Shown here: piece after piece, positions 34,419 through 46,402 of the stretch
How positions within the stretch are numbered: the stretch's first letter is position 1
How the letters are laid out: each line of letters begins with the position of its first letter
Assembly: GCA_034766995.1 (NCBI GenBank)
Contig: CM068313.1
Location: forward strand, 58,631,377 to 58,695,376
Reading direction: 5' to 3'
DNA: 64,000 bases
Origin: Acanthacorydalis orientalis
Taxonomy: Eukaryota > Arthropoda > Insecta > Megaloptera > Corydalidae
Translations under genes and position numbers: made by a program
The notes under the pieces: model-generated
Seen by the model: the letters and a program-made list of their open reading frames with translations, nothing else
What the model was told of the DNA's origin: nothing
Database searches by the model: none

Positions 34419-34920
34419 TTAGGGTAGTAGGAAAATAATTACGATTTTTATTTTCTGAATTCTAACCTTAATTTTTTCTATGATATTGTCATTTCATTGT
34501 GTTTATGTTAACATCATTTGAAGTGTATTTTTTGGCGTGTATTACAGTCGTATAACATCGACTATGATTTATTAATTTCGCTTTAAATTGGGATATTCAA
34601 TTAAAGATGAAAAAGAAGCAAATAAATTTTGTGTATGAGAATTTTTGTATGAGAATCAGCAGAAACTGCTCGTAAAATAAACGATAATTTTAGTGTGGGT
34701 ACTATTAATGACCGTATGATGATGCAATAGTGGTTCCAAAAATTCAGTTCTTGTCGACCAGCTGAAGGCGTTAGTTGAGTTGGAACCACGCATAACAATT
34801 CGAGGTCTTGCACAAAAATTAAACGTTAGTCATCCAACAGTTCTGAACCACTTATACCACTTGAATTAAAAAAATGTATATAAATTTAAATAACATTAGT
34901 GCTATTATTTTGCTACCAAA

Positions 34921-34924
<4 letters not shown>
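34419..34924 (+). mobile_element. Family B mariner, copy 5 (HTH-only, 506 bp)
   Basis: Left end TTAGGGTAGTAGGAAAATAA after TA at 34417-34418; right end ACCAAACTAA followed by TA, which is the start of a (TA)n array. Interior text includes LVDQLKALVELEP and LAQKLNVSHPTVLNHLYHLN, the second HTH. The catalytic region is absent, as in the other B copies, and a further internal deletion shortens it. Confidence 0.9.
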
Positions 34925-35002
<78 letters not shown>

Positions 35003-35003
35003 G
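34925..35003. repeat. (TA)n then GA-type microsatellite
   Basis: TA run that begins at the end of family B copy 5 and is followed by GAAAGAGAGAGA. Confidence 0.97.
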
Positions 35004-35497
35004 AAAGAGAGAGACATATAGATAATTTTGTATATTGGGATGTGATGTCATCTTTCATATGTTCTAAAAGTAGGGTTTGTTGCTGATTCGGCAAAAAATT
35101 AAGTTATGTGATAAGACGAAATTTCTTCATCACATCCGTGAAACGAGCTCGTTTGAATTTTGAATGTTTTATATAAAAATTTGCATGAACCAGAATTTAT
35201 GTAAATATTTAATCAATACAGCCGAACTCGAACTCTAACTATGCTCAACATTCGGGTACAATTAAATATAATAACAGTTTTCACACATTTTACATAAAAT
35301 TAATTCTTAAATATTTTACGAATATCTTGTAAATAAAACTAGAGTTAATATTGTTCATACTAGTCCAATGAAAAATAACAACTGTATTTTGTAATTAATT
35401 ATTGTATCTGTGCTAAAGAAGCATTAGTAATTTTTCGATACGTTTTATTACTAATCTGATAATTTTCGTATAACAGCGTATATATACACACACACAT

Positions 35498-35499
<2 letters not shown>

Positions 35500-35563
<64 letters not shown>

Positions 35564-35605
35564 ATACGTATGTATATATATATGTATGTATATATCTATA
35601 TACAG
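35500..35605. repeat. (CA)n/(TA)n microsatellite
   Basis: ACACACAT-type text passes into a TA run with TATGTATA variants. It is flanked by unassigned AT-rich DNA (35025-35480). Confidence 0.95.
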
Positions 35606-36177
35606 GTGCCACGAAAAGAATGAAGAGATTTAAATAGTTAATAATTTTTTGCTTTTGTAAAGTACATACAATTAGTTTCAATACAAAACCAACTAACAAT
35701 AAAATCTGAAAATAATCCTAAGTAAATATTTATAAAGCTTTAGATCTCAGACACCAATAATTATCCAGCGATAACCTCTTGCAAATTTTATGTTCCCAAT
35801 ACTTTAAATATCTAAATTATTGAAACATTCCTGATCATAAATAGAAACAACCTTTTGCAACTTCTGTGTTCCCGATACCGTAAATATCAAAACGGTAAAT
35901 TATTTCTAGTAAAAATCTTATTCACCAATAAAAACTAGAGATAACACCTCTTACAAGTTTTATGTTCCTGATACCTTAAATATTCAAACTATTAACATTT
36001 CTAAGTCATAACCGTATACATAAATAATAAATAGAGACGACCTCTTGTAACTGCTGTGTTCCTGATACGTTAAATATCAATAAGGTTCTTAAGTATTTCT
36101 TAAGTTCCAAAATCTCATTTATATAAATTAACTAGAGATTAAACACCTATTATAACTTCTATGTTCCTAATACCATA

Positions 36178-37108
36178 CGAGGTCAGACAATTAAGTAATG
36201 CGACAAAATTCAAAAATCGAGTATATTTAAAAATTAAGGTACATCGCTGCGATCCCCTTCAAAGTAGTCCCCTCCCGCATCTATACACTTATTCCAGCGA
36301 GTTTTCCAGTTTTCGTAACAATTCTGGAACACTTCTTGTGGGACCTCTCCGAGTACCCTCGTCACAGATTCTTGGATATCTTCAACGGAGTTAAAATGTC
36401 GACCTTTGACGAATTTTTTCATATGGGGGAATAGGAAAAGGTCGCAGGGTGACATGTCCGGTGAATAGGGCGGTTGTGGTAACGTTGCAATGCCTTTAGA
36501 CGCCAAAAACTGAGAGACACTGAACGCACTGTGACAGGGAGCATTGTCGTGATGCAGAACCCAAGTCTTCGCGATCTCTGGACGCACTCTGAGCACCCTT
36601 TTTCGTAATTTTTCGAGCACATTGCGGTAGAATACTTGATTTACGGTTTGTCCAGGTGGTACGAACTCTTTGTGAACCACCCCTTTGCTGTCGAAGAAGC
36701 AAATCAACATGGTTTTCACTTTGGACTTGCTCATTCTCGCCTTCTTTGGCCTTGGTGCTCCAGGGGACAGCCACTGTTGGCTTTGTCGTCTAGTTTCGGG
36801 GTCATATTGAAAGAACCAACTTTCATCACCAGTAATAACTCGATCGAGAAGAGTAGGATCACTTTCAACCTGCTCGAGACAATCTCGCGCACCGTTGCTC
36901 TAAATTTCTCTGTTCCATTTTCGTGACGCACTACTCGCGCGTTGTTACAAAACACTAAACAGCTGGCGAAGAAATGATCGTACGAGGGTGGTCAAGGTCT
37001 CAATCGAGAGAGTAGGGATCTGCTATTACGGTGGCGGAGTTACAGGTTCGCAGTGTTACCACAGGCCGAGAAAAAAAATCGGTCGCATTACTTAATTGTC
37101 TGACCTTG
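36178..37108 (-). mobile_element. Family A mariner, copy 2 (931 bp)
   Basis: TIRs as in copy 1, one with CAAGGTCAGACAATTAAGTA when read inverted at the right. TA lies on both sides (36176-36177, 37109-37110). Same internal deletion and breakpoint as copy 1. It sits in the middle of a minisatellite. Confidence 0.95.
36234..36918 (-). pseudogene. Mariner transposase lacking the DNA-binding half (family A copy 2)
   Basis: As in copy 1, the start MEQRNL is out of frame with the catalytic part because of the deletion junction. The catalytic part is open from just after an in-frame TGA to the stop at 36234. GDESWFF, HHDNAPCH and PYSPDMSPCDLFLFP supply the three Asp with DD34D spacing. A few substitutions from copy 1 (for example CDL for CDF after the third Asp). 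Confidence 0.92.
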
Positions 37109-37442
37109 TAAATATCCAAAATGTTGAAATATTACTAAGTTCTAAAACCTCATTCACCAATAAGAACAAAAGATGACCTCTTGATGACCTCTGACAAGTT
37201 CTATGATCCTGATACCTTAAATATCCAAAATGTTGAAATATTTCTTTTTCATTCTTCAAAAAATAAAATATAGATAAAATATTTATAACTCTTGCAATTT
37301 CTCACTGATACACCTTAAATATCCTTTAATTTTAATAAATACATATTTTTCTCCCACTCCACAAAGACATATTTCTTAAATTACTTTCCAGTAGCTAAAC
37401 ATCCTGAGAATGATGACTATATAAATGTAAATAAACTTATGT

Positions 37443-37630
37443 AGGGTGATTCAGTTTAGGCTTTCAAGTGAAATAATTGTAAAAAAATCACAAAATTTAA
37501 AAAAAAATCATTTTATTTTTTATTTGGTGTTTTAGTTCAATTTAATTTTAGTGCTGAATTGAACTAAAATACTTATAAAAAATAACATGATTTTTTTAAT
37601 ACGTTTATGTGGAAGCCTAAATTTAATCTT
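37443..37630. mobile_element. Palindromic MITE, copy 1
   Basis: About 190 bases that fold on themselves. The outer ends are GGTGATTCAGTTTAGGCTTT and inverted AAGATTAAATTTAGGCTTCC. The inner arms 37530-37542 and 37557-37569 are perfect reverse complements (TTTTAGTTCAATT). No coding content. A related copy is at 63348. The right end adjoins a (TA)n array. Confidence 0.8.
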
Positions 37631-37632
37631 AT

Positions 37633-37671
<39 letters not shown>

Positions 37672-37679
37672 CATGTATC

Positions 37680-37774
<95 letters not shown>

Positions 37775-37782
37775 TATATAGA
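37631..37782. repeat. (TA)n microsatellite with ATCATA interruptions
   Basis: About 150 bases, broken by short TCATGTATCATA text. Confidence 0.97.
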
Positions 37783-38228
37783 AATAGAGATATTTTTATT
37801 GTATTGTAAAGTTCTGTTTCATTACTAGTTAAACTCTTCGGATCTAGATTGTACTAAAAAGTAAAATGATTTGGTGAGTCTAGTTTTTCTTTTCAGTTTG
37901 CAATTCAATACGAGTATACTTCAATAAATTAATCTGTTGCTTTCACAAATATTTATAATTCACGTGCTTCTAGTATCTACAATAAAATTCTAAGCTATTA
38001 TTATAATTCCTTGTTTCTTCAATAGGGTGTTCATATATTTTTTTTAATCATTTATCTATTTTGTGTGTATACTATTAAGAATGATTATATTATTATAGAA
38101 CAAGGAGATTTAAATAATTAATAATTTTTCTGTTAAATGTTTTTTCTCTTTTTTAGATTTTTATAAATATAAGTTTATCAGGGGAACACTTTTAACACGT
38201 ATAATTTTTTTAAGCACTTTATGCCAAG

Positions 38229-38676
38229 TTCACAGATATCCGAAACATTATTTGCATTTTATTGAGCTTTAATGATTGGATTTTTTTCTCCTTTTCAGAA
38301 ACTCTAGAACTATATGAATGCTGTTTGCAACAATTTTTATTTTAATTTTTTTAACACTGTGTACTAAGTTCACAACAGATATCCGAAATTTTATTTTCAT
38401 TTTTTTAAACTTTAATGATTGTAACTTTTTTTCTCCTTTCCAAGAACTCTAGAACTATTCTAGATGAGCTCAGGATAGTCGTCGAAATGCTCATTTTTAA
38501 TTGTTTGTAAGCTGTGTAAAGTTCGCACCCGAAACTTTATTTGCATATTTTAGGCCTTTAATGATTGGAACTTTTTTTCCTCTTTTCAGGAATTCTAGAA
38601 CTATATGAATACTACTTGAAACAATTTTTATTTCATTTTTTAAAACACTGTATGCCACCTTCACAGATATTCGTGC
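38229..38676. repeat. Minisatellite of about 140-150 bp units
   Basis: Units start at 38229, 38369 and 38522 with TTCACAGATATCCGAAA variants, and a partial fourth starts at 38660. Shared internal blocks are TTTAATGATTGGAACTTTTT, TTTTCAGGAATTCTAGAACT and ACAATTTTTATTT. A tail of a preceding unit is seen at 38190-38228. The second unit has a divergent 3' part (TAGATGAGCTCAGGATAGTC). Confidence 0.88.
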
Positions 38677-39849
38677 CGATAATACAAAATTATTTTATTA
38701 CCTGTGACTAGTTTTCCTTTCTTTTATTTATATCAGATGAATCATTCATTATACTAATTGACAATTAATATTTATTGTAACTATTATTTATTTAAAAGAG
38801 AATTTATTTTAATATGTACACATTTATAACTAATCTAAACAAATTTATATTTAATAAACCACTTGTATCATTCTTTTATAATTCACATCTATAAATACAT
38901 GACAGTATTATTTCATACGTGTGTACGTTTTTATTTGTGGTTGTGTGAGTATGTGTGTAAATAAACTGATAAAAAGAATGACATGTCGAGTATTAAAAAC
39001 TACTGCAAACGATGCTAAGATTTTAATTCAATTTTAAATATTCATACACAACGACTAGAGAGACAGCATAATAATATCGTTTTGTTAACCGGAAAATAAT
39101 GTAGATGCAGGTCGCAAAGCAGTAATGGGAGATTTAGTGAAAACCCGCAGTGCATTCGTCGCGGACACTTCGGCGCATTACCTTCCTACGGGGTGGCAAG
39201 AATAAACGCTAAAGGTATATATGTAACTAACAGAGCGACCAGATGCGCAAAACGGATGCAATAGGGGTGAGAGTGTGTTTGATAAGTGCGGCGTTTGTAT
39301 TGTCATACAAAACGCTTTTGGGGTCGGTGATAACATATTAGTAGTAGCACTAGTAATATTGTATATGACTATTAAGTGTTTCAGATTCCCATAATGCCAA
39401 AGGGAATAATGAATCCGTTCGGGATAATTCACTTCATCGTATATTTTTTTGTAGACTGAAATAATTACAGATAAATTTACATTGATTACATATATACGTT
39501 AAAGATTAATAGTTTATGTATTGTTATTTATAAAATATTAATGGGGATAAGATCGTAAACAAAACATTGTGCTTATACATCGAGTGGTCTGTAAATAATG
39601 ACCGTACTTAACGAAGCACAAAATGTAATTAATTATTTTCGAGTATCGAAATGAGACTCAAACGAGGATCAAAATATTTTGTCTATTATGAAAATTATTG
39701 AAAATAATTGCCTTTTGTCGCAGATTTTTCACTAAAATCATGTTAACGTCATTTTTTCTTTAATCAATACAATGAATAATATTTCTGTAGACATTATGTT
39801 GAAACTAAGAAATAAAGTTCAATACTCACATTCGAACACCCTCCCCCCA

Positions 39850-39856
<7 letters not shown>
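38677..39856. other. No gene; one GC-richer patch
   Basis: Between about 39090 and 39310 the sequence is richer in CpG. An 84-codon minus-strand frame there (39178-39432) has no recognisable domain. The rest is AT-rich with no repeat that I can name. Confidence 0.4.
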
Positions 39857-39907
<51 letters not shown>

Positions 39908-39919
39908 ATATAAATATAT
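39857..39919. repeat. (TA)n microsatellite next to a Tc1 end
   Basis: TA run that leads directly into the Tc1-like left terminal repeat. Confidence 0.97.
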
Positions 39920-39920
39920 A

Positions 39921-41828
39921 CAGTGAGTCAAAATAGTTTGCATGTACACCTTGTATTTTTGAATAAAACCTTTGAAAGTTCCTTTTTTTTATTATTATTG
40001 GAAGAAAAACTTGTGTGCATCATTTCTTTAATTTTGTAAAATGTAATTCGTGTTTTTTAAAATATTTTTCATGAAAACAGAGAATTATTCGAATTTAGTA
40101 AGTGAAATAATACGAAATTTAAGTCAAAATATGTTTTCGTTCAGTATAATTTTGTAGAGCGTTATAAAAGCTGCGATTGAACTTTTAAACACTTTTTTTT
40201 CTAAATTTGTTATACGAGTATTTTAAAAGATAAACATTGAAAATAATAGTATTTTAGTTCTATTACATGATTTATGTTTATTAAAATTAAGATGAATTGG
40301 ATTGAAGTTCGGAAATTTCAGTAGATACAAGAAAACTTACCATTCAGATATATTAAAAAAAGTCGTTTAGGGAAATCGGTTCAATTGTAGAGAGAACACA
40401 TTAAAGTATATAATCTATTATTAAAAGGTTTGATACAACCGGCACAATAAAAACTAAACCACGTTCTGTCCGCCTTAGAAGATTTTCTTTCAAAGAAGAA
40501 CGAATTGTGATCAACACAATAAAGCGAGGTACCAACACTTCGAGCCCAAAAGTAAGTCATAAATTGGAAAAATTAATAAGAAAAAATCGATTCTGCAAGC
40601 GATTAAGAATATCTTGCATAAAGTTGGTTTCCATGACCGGTCAATAAGGAAAAAAACCATTAATTTCAAAGATAAACAAATTAAAGCGAGTTAAGCTTAA
40701 TGAAATACATTATAACCAATCAGATGAATTCTGGAGAAATGTAATTTCCGGTGATGAAAGTAAATTTAACATATTTGGTTCGAATGAACATAAAAGTATG
40801 GAGAGACCAAATACAGAAATTAATAAAGAAAATATACGAATCATAAAACATGGTGGCGGTAGTGTGATGATGTGGAGGTGTATGGGCGCCGTAATTGTTG
40901 GATATTTGGTGTTTGTAAACGAATTATCGATAAATATGGTTACTTACGCATTTTTCAAGAAAATATCATAAACAATGTTGAAAAAAATGGGTCTAGATAC
41001 AAATAAATTATGCTTCAGCAAGATAATGCCTCAAAACACTGCTCTTTCATACTGACGTTTTTCTTTTGCCAACGTTTGCGCAAATGCTTACCTTGAGGTG
41101 GCATAACTAAAAAGTAAGCCCTGAGCGTCGCTACAGTGCCGGGAGCCATAAAAGACCCGAAAACCAGTAAACATCCTCGGATGCAACGAACACCGTGAAT
41201 TGTGAAGAACGATATAGGGATTGTTGCGCGTCGCTTATGGTCAAAATCTGGGAAAAATTGCAAAAAACCCAGATACCGTTTTCATAGTGAAAGAATGGTG
41301 TTTTTATAAAGTTTCCAAATAATCTCATACACCCCCACAGTCACTCTATTTAAATCCCATATACCATTTATGAGATTTACTGAATCGAAGCCTCCGAAAA
41401 CATCAAATAACCTTCAAGAAATCATTGAGTTGCATTGCATTATTGACTAATTGGGAGAAAATAACTGGAGAAGATACAGAAAAATGGTTCTTTATATGAA
41501 AATTTCTTTGAAGGCAGTGGTGAAGTCAAATAGCTATCCAATATGATATTGAAAATTAGGAACAAAAATATAAATTAGTTTCATATCTTAATGTTTTTCT
41601 TTGTACAAAAACTATTTTTATATAAACTGAAGGCAACTATTTTGCTGTTTATTTTTTTCGTGTTTTTTAATGTATTTGGATTTGATTTTGTTATGAGTAT
41701 ATTGTTCAATATATATATATATATATAATTATATGTCGAAAGTTTTTACAAAATTGCATTTATGGATTTAATTTTTAAGCACAAATATAGAAAAATACAA
41801 AGTGTATGAAATTTTTTTTGACTCACTG
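39921..41828 (+). mobile_element. Tc1-like element with both TIRs and an internal insertion
   Basis: CAGTGAGTCAAAATAGTTTG at the left and its inverted counterpart CAGTGAGTCAAAAAAAATTT at the right, each next to TA. A transposase starts at ATG 40292. It shows a GTIKTKPRSVRL linker near 40447, then NVISGDESKFNIFGSNEH (first Asp), IRIIKHGGGSVMMWRCMG and LQQDNASKHCS-like text at about 41015-41045 (second Asp, frame-shifted). The third motif reads PPQSLYLNPIYHL, where the family has SPDLNPIEHLW, so the catalytic Glu is lost. A 228-base insert (41052-41279) splits the protein. Inactive. Confidence 0.9.
41052..41279. mobile_element. Short insertion with 7-bp target duplication inside the Tc1-like element
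   Basis: TTTCATA occurs at 41045-41051 and again at 41280-41286, exactly at the points where the Tc1 protein breaks off and resumes in the same frame. The inserted 228 bases are GC-richer than the host element and have no poly(A) tail and no obvious terminal inverted repeat. Minus-strand frames across it show no family. Origin unknown; a 7-8 bp duplication would suit a hAT-like or similar element. Confidence 0.7.
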
Positions 41829-41829
41829 T

Positions 41830-41859
41830 ATATATATATATATTTATATACATACATAA

Positions 41860-41903
<44 letters not shown>
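41830..41903. repeat. (TA)n array between two Tc1-like elements
   Basis: TA array with a short TACATACATAAAACATA interruption, having one Tc1 terminus on each side. Confidence 0.95.
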
Positions 41904-41906
<3 letters not shown>

Positions 41907-43200
41907 TTAAGTACAAAACTGAGTCAATAAGTAGAAATTTCGCTTTTTATAATGTTATTAAATAAACGTTACACTTCTAATAAAAAAAACTCTTATATTG
42001 CAGAAAAATACGTTTATTGGTACTCAAATAAATAAATACACTTTAGGCTAAAAGCCATTTTAATATAAAGTAATGACAATAATAATATGTTCCGTTTTGC
42101 ACCATTTTGAAAAAAAATATTACATATGAACGTTAGTATTTGGTGCAAAAACTTTTTGCCATTTTAACAGAAATTGACCTTTTTTTCATACTTTTGATAA
42201 GCTTTTCACAAAACTCGGATGGAACTCTCCCCCATTATTCTTGTATACGTTCCCATAGGATATTAAGTTTTGACGGGGATGAGTCATAGTCATTTACAAG
42301 TTGACTTTTAAGATATGTCAAGTTGCTATCAAGACTTTGCGTTGGCCAGTCTAATATTTGACAATTTTTCTGACTCAACCAGTTCTTTATTAATCTCGAT
42401 GTGTGTTTGGGATCATTGTCGTGTTGAAATGTTACTTTATTTATCTAGGTATGGTATAATTTGGACTTTTCATTTCAGATGCTCATTCAGAATATCTCGA
42501 TACGTTTATTTGTTCAGACTACCCTCAATTCTGTATATCGGTCCGATTCCATGCGCTGTAAAGCAACCCTAGACATTGATGTTACCCCCACTGGGTTTCC
42601 CAGTTTTCGTGAAATCTTTCACTTGCAGCAATTCTTCCTCTCTTTTCCAATTCGACTGGCGGCCATCTATAATGTATCTATTAATTTTAATCTCATTCGA
42701 CCAAAAATATCCTTTATTCAATCACCATCAGTCCATTTTTATACCGTTTTACAAAGGAATTTCTAGCTTTAATATTTTTCTTAATAAGCAGGGGTTCTTT
42801 TTTCTTCTCAACAGCTCGAAATTTAGCACCATGTAATCCTCGTCGTACCGTCCACTTATTAACTCTCCAGTATCTTGCATTACAAGCGCTGTGACCTGAG
42901 AAACTGAAGATGGCTTGCCAGAAACTAAATATCGAATCACTCTTTCGTTATCTTTCACGGAAAATTTCTTTATTCGACCTCCAACATTCTTTGATATCGA
43001 AAAATCGCATTTGTTTTCAATCTTTAGCACTAATACGCAGTTTCTGTACAATTTCTCGCAAAGACTTTCTGTCCTTGAATTGTCACTGATTCCAAAAGTA
43101 GTTTCGAAATCCGTTTCGTTGTTGCAAATAAAAGAAATTAATAAACATTTCACTTTGACGAACTGAATAAAACTGATTAATAACCGACACAAGTGTCTGA
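41904..43200 (-). mobile_element. Second Tc1-like element (different family), degenerate
   Basis: The left end reads CAGTTAAGTACAAAACTGAG beside the (TA)n array. The minus strand reads, from 43130 down, HTH-like text with VSVKDNERVIRYLVSGKPSS-like residues, then GRYDEDYMVLNFE and LLRRKKNPCLLRK. Near 42690-42600 KMKINRYIIDGRQSNWKREE and KDFTKTGKPSGGNINV-like text cover the catalytic core. [21 protein letters not shown] near 42330-42290 is the third-motif region, and NILWERIQE is near 42250. Many shifts. The right TIR was not found. Confidence 0.8.
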
Positions 43201-43484
43201 TAATGTTTGTATACTATGCATCGAGTAAAATATGTAAAAAAAAAAACTGTATTTTGAAGGCAGTAAAAAATTGGTTCAAAAGTAATTCAGCGAAAAACAA
43301 ACATAACATTGTTACAAGAGAGGTATATTTATAAATCATCATGTGTTTAAAGAAATATTAAAGATTTGAAGATATTAAAGCGGATGAGTACTTCAAAGTA
43401 TCAAATATGAAATACAACTCCTCAAACGTCACAATCATACATATGTATTTTTAAATAATTTTAAAATTTCAATATATTGGTTGA

Positions 43485-43529
<45 letters not shown>

Positions 43530-43531
<2 letters not shown>

Positions 43532-43720
43532 TTTTTAATAAAAACGCATTTTTTTAATTTGAAATAAAACAGAATTTGTAATGAAATTTCAATTTTCTTT
43601 ATTGTAAATATTAGTTGTAAAAATCTATGTTTGCTTGAAGAATATATCACATGACACAGACTTCTTGTCGATTCCAACTTTTCCAACAAACATTTTAAAT
43701 TTACATTCAGTGTTTTCATA
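43530..43720. mobile_element. Solo end of the DDE_3-type element
   Basis: GCATTTTTTTAATTTGAAAT at 43545 and the following AAAACAGAATTTG repeat the left end of the element that starts at 43866. No coding part accompanies it. It adjoins a (TA)n array at 43489-43528. Confidence 0.65.
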
Positions 43721-43865
43721 GCCTAATTGATATATCCTTTAAATATAAGAACTTTTAAAGTTTAAAAATCAAATCCTTTCTTTTTTGAAACTCTTTCTGC
43801 TAGTTCTACTATTGTTAGTAGTTATAATTATTACTATTTTTGTATCTGAAAACTCTCTTGATACA

Positions 43866-45146
43866 GGGAGATCCAATAAGGACGCGATTTTTTAATTTGA
43901 AATAAAACAGAATTTTCACTTATATTTCTAGATTCTTTATTGTAAATAATAGATGAGGGTATGATATTTATAAATGAAAAATAATAATGCGTAAGTGACG
44001 ACCGCATGCTTTCTTACAAGTAACCATTCTTTTGTTAAACTTTTCAATAATATCCATACACAAATGAGGTTCTGTCTCATCAATTACTCTTATAATTCCA
44101 GCTTTTAGGCCAAAAATTATATTAGAATGATTGGCGTATATCTGTTTTTTAACTTGGCACCAAAACAAGTAGTCCAATGGTGTTAAATCGTAGGATGTTG
44201 GTAGCTAATTAATATCTCTATTTCTGTAAATAACGGGACCAGAAATGTTCTTCCTCAATAAATCAATTGTTTCACCAACTGTGTGATTTGTTAAACCGTT
44301 ATACTGGAACCAAATGTCCTCCATATCAATATCATTTAATTCTGCTTACAAAAAATTGATTATCATGTTTCTGTACCTTTCTCTATTCACAGTAATCGCT
44401 TGACCAGCCTGATTCTCAAAAAAGTAAGGACCAATGACTCCACTAGACCAAAACAATCACTCTTTCTGTATGCTTCTCGACGATCACTTTTCGATTTCCT
44501 TCCCTCTACATTAGACAGTTTTTCCCATTAATGTATTCAGAGAGTTCGAAATGAGCCTTATCACTAAAGATAACTTTTTCAGAAAAACCATGTTGTTGTT
44601 CTAGCATACAATTAACAAATCTCCGATTCGGTAAATGGTCTGATGACTTCAATTTTTGTATTAATTAAGCGTTCAGCAATAATTCCTTATACAAAATACC
44701 TGATGTGATCGTCTGTGAAAAGTTCAATTGCTGTGAATGTCGTAGAATAGACATTTCTGGCTCTTCCGATACATCCTTTCACGAACCAAATTATTTTTTT
44801 CTTCGGAACGAACACCTCGAACATACGTTAGTGTTTCTTTATCCTGAACCGATTCAATCTCTTGAAATTTACTCACTGATAGTCGAATCAGAATGTTGAA
44901 TGTCAGTTGAATTGTTGAATCAGATGAATAGTTTGTCGAGAATTAATACTGAGTAATTTATAAATTGTACTTTTATAGAACGACCATTTTCATAATTGTA
45001 TTATTTCAATACGTTGTTTTGTTGTATATGAAGCCATAACTAAAAATGGTAATGTCAAAACTTAACAAATGTCAAAAAGAATATAGCTGCCAGTCTGACA
45101 TCTGCGAAATATAACCTCTTAAAAAATTCCGTTCCTGTTGGAAAAC
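43866..45146 (-). mobile_element. Mariner-related element with DDE_3-type transposase, degenerate
   Basis: The left end GATCCAATAAGGACGCGATT and the right end (inverted TTTTCCAACAGGAACGGAAT) form an imperfect TIR. The minus strand has a start MASYTTKQRIEI near 45036, then broken N-terminal HTH text. Near 44600 FSEKVIFSDKAHFELSEYIN carries the first catalytic region. WSSGVIGPYFFENQAGQAIT is near 44450, and QYNGLTNHTVGETIDLLRKN near 44300. The C-terminal frame 44177-43968 begins MDYLFWCQVKKQIYANHSN (family: PLDYFLWGYVK) and ends KACGRHL. The order matches insect transposases annotated with DUF4817/DDE_3. Several stops and shifts. Confidence 0.85.
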
Positions 45147-45797
45147 CTTTACTTAGGTCCTGTGATTACAATAATCTACAATAAATTGGCTATGCTAGAT
45201 TGTACTTCAAAACAGAATAAAACATGTATATCAGTGCATTAATCCACAAAACGAGTCATGATAAATGGACATGTGGTGAATACACATACATTTAAAGACA
45301 GACCTAATACAAAAAAAAAAATACCATAGCCTGTTTACAATAACCACTTCGTATCGACTGGTGAATTAATGCGATATACGAATGTAGAAGAACGGAGTGT
45401 GATAAGACAAAACAAATGTGTCAATTACCGAGAAGAATATGTTTCATTATTTAACAATGTACGAAAACAGATGCACGGTACACCTTCACGCGTTGTGTAT
45501 GTGTGTGCGCTGAAGCGAGGCTTCTTATCCCGCCCGTTAATTCAAAATCTGTACAACAAATTAATGGTATCCGTTAACGGTCGACCTCCCGGTATCTAGA
45601 GTGTTGTAAAACTATCTTGTTCGTAGGTGTGGGACGGCGAAAGTAAAATCCGGGAAAACGATCATTGATCACATGGGTTTAACGGGAGTTGCTCTCTATA
45701 GCGCGCGCGAATGAACGGGGAGAATCGACCTTCAGACAATACTAATGCGTGTGTGTAAGCACATATGTATGGAAGATATCCTGTATATATAATGCAG

Positions 45798-45867
<70 letters not shown>

Positions 45868-46294
45868 TTGTGTATGTGTGTGTGTGTGTGTGTAACTATA
45901 TAACGTAAACCCAGATTGTTTTACACTGACTACAAAATGTTAATGAAATATATCTACTTCTACGTTTTGATATAATATCCGTGAGACAACGAACACACGT
46001 TCTTGAATTTATTAAACTACTAGTAGCTGTTAAGTAACTACTGGCTGAAATTCCTGTTAAAACTACAACGCGAGAGGAATTTCAACGGAAATTTAATTAA
46101 TTGCGATCGAGATAAATTCGTTGTCGTTTTTATTATAACAGTTAATTTTCAATTGCAGTGTCGTTTTTGTTTTAGTCTGAGAATTGAAATGTCAGGTTAA
46201 CATAAATCATTATACAGATAATTCGTGTTAAAGAATCTACTAATTCTGAATATCGTTATAGGTTTCATTGAAAAATCGATATTTTATTTTTTAC
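45147..46294. other. No gene; CpG-richer island and compound microsatellite
   Basis: From about 45350 to 45740 CpG content rises. A 76-codon plus-strand frame (45369-45599) is without recognisable domain. A (TA)n(TG)n array lies at 45803-45892. A promoter or host exon is possible but unproven. Confidence 0.35.
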
Positions 46295-46402
46295 CAGGGG
46301 GGTCCGATCATGCTCGCCTCGCTTGTCTAGCGACTGGGAGACTTCGTCCCCCGTTCACTGACGTTCGCTATCACCTAACAAATAACAGAAATTAATAAAC
46401 TA

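Larger units (their letters stand above)
35773..37320. repeat. Degenerate minisatellite of about 75-113 bp units, split by a mariner
   Basis: Seven units begin with variants of AACCTCTTGCAACTTCTGTG and contain GTTCCTGATACCTTAAATAT. Starts are at 35773, 35848, 35943, 36038, 36141, 37174 and 37287. Unit 5 is interrupted by family A copy 2 inside the ATACCTTAAATAT core. Units differ by up to about a quarter of positions, so the array is old, while the inserted mariner is young. Confidence 0.85.

Noticed and set aside
35773..37320. CRISPR-like array
   Set aside because: The units are direct, degenerate and contiguous without unique spacers, and the DNA is eukaryotic in character.
45369..45599. 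76-codon frame in a CpG-richer island as a small host gene
   Set aside because: No domain, no codon pattern I could judge and no splice or start context; left as an unassigned island.
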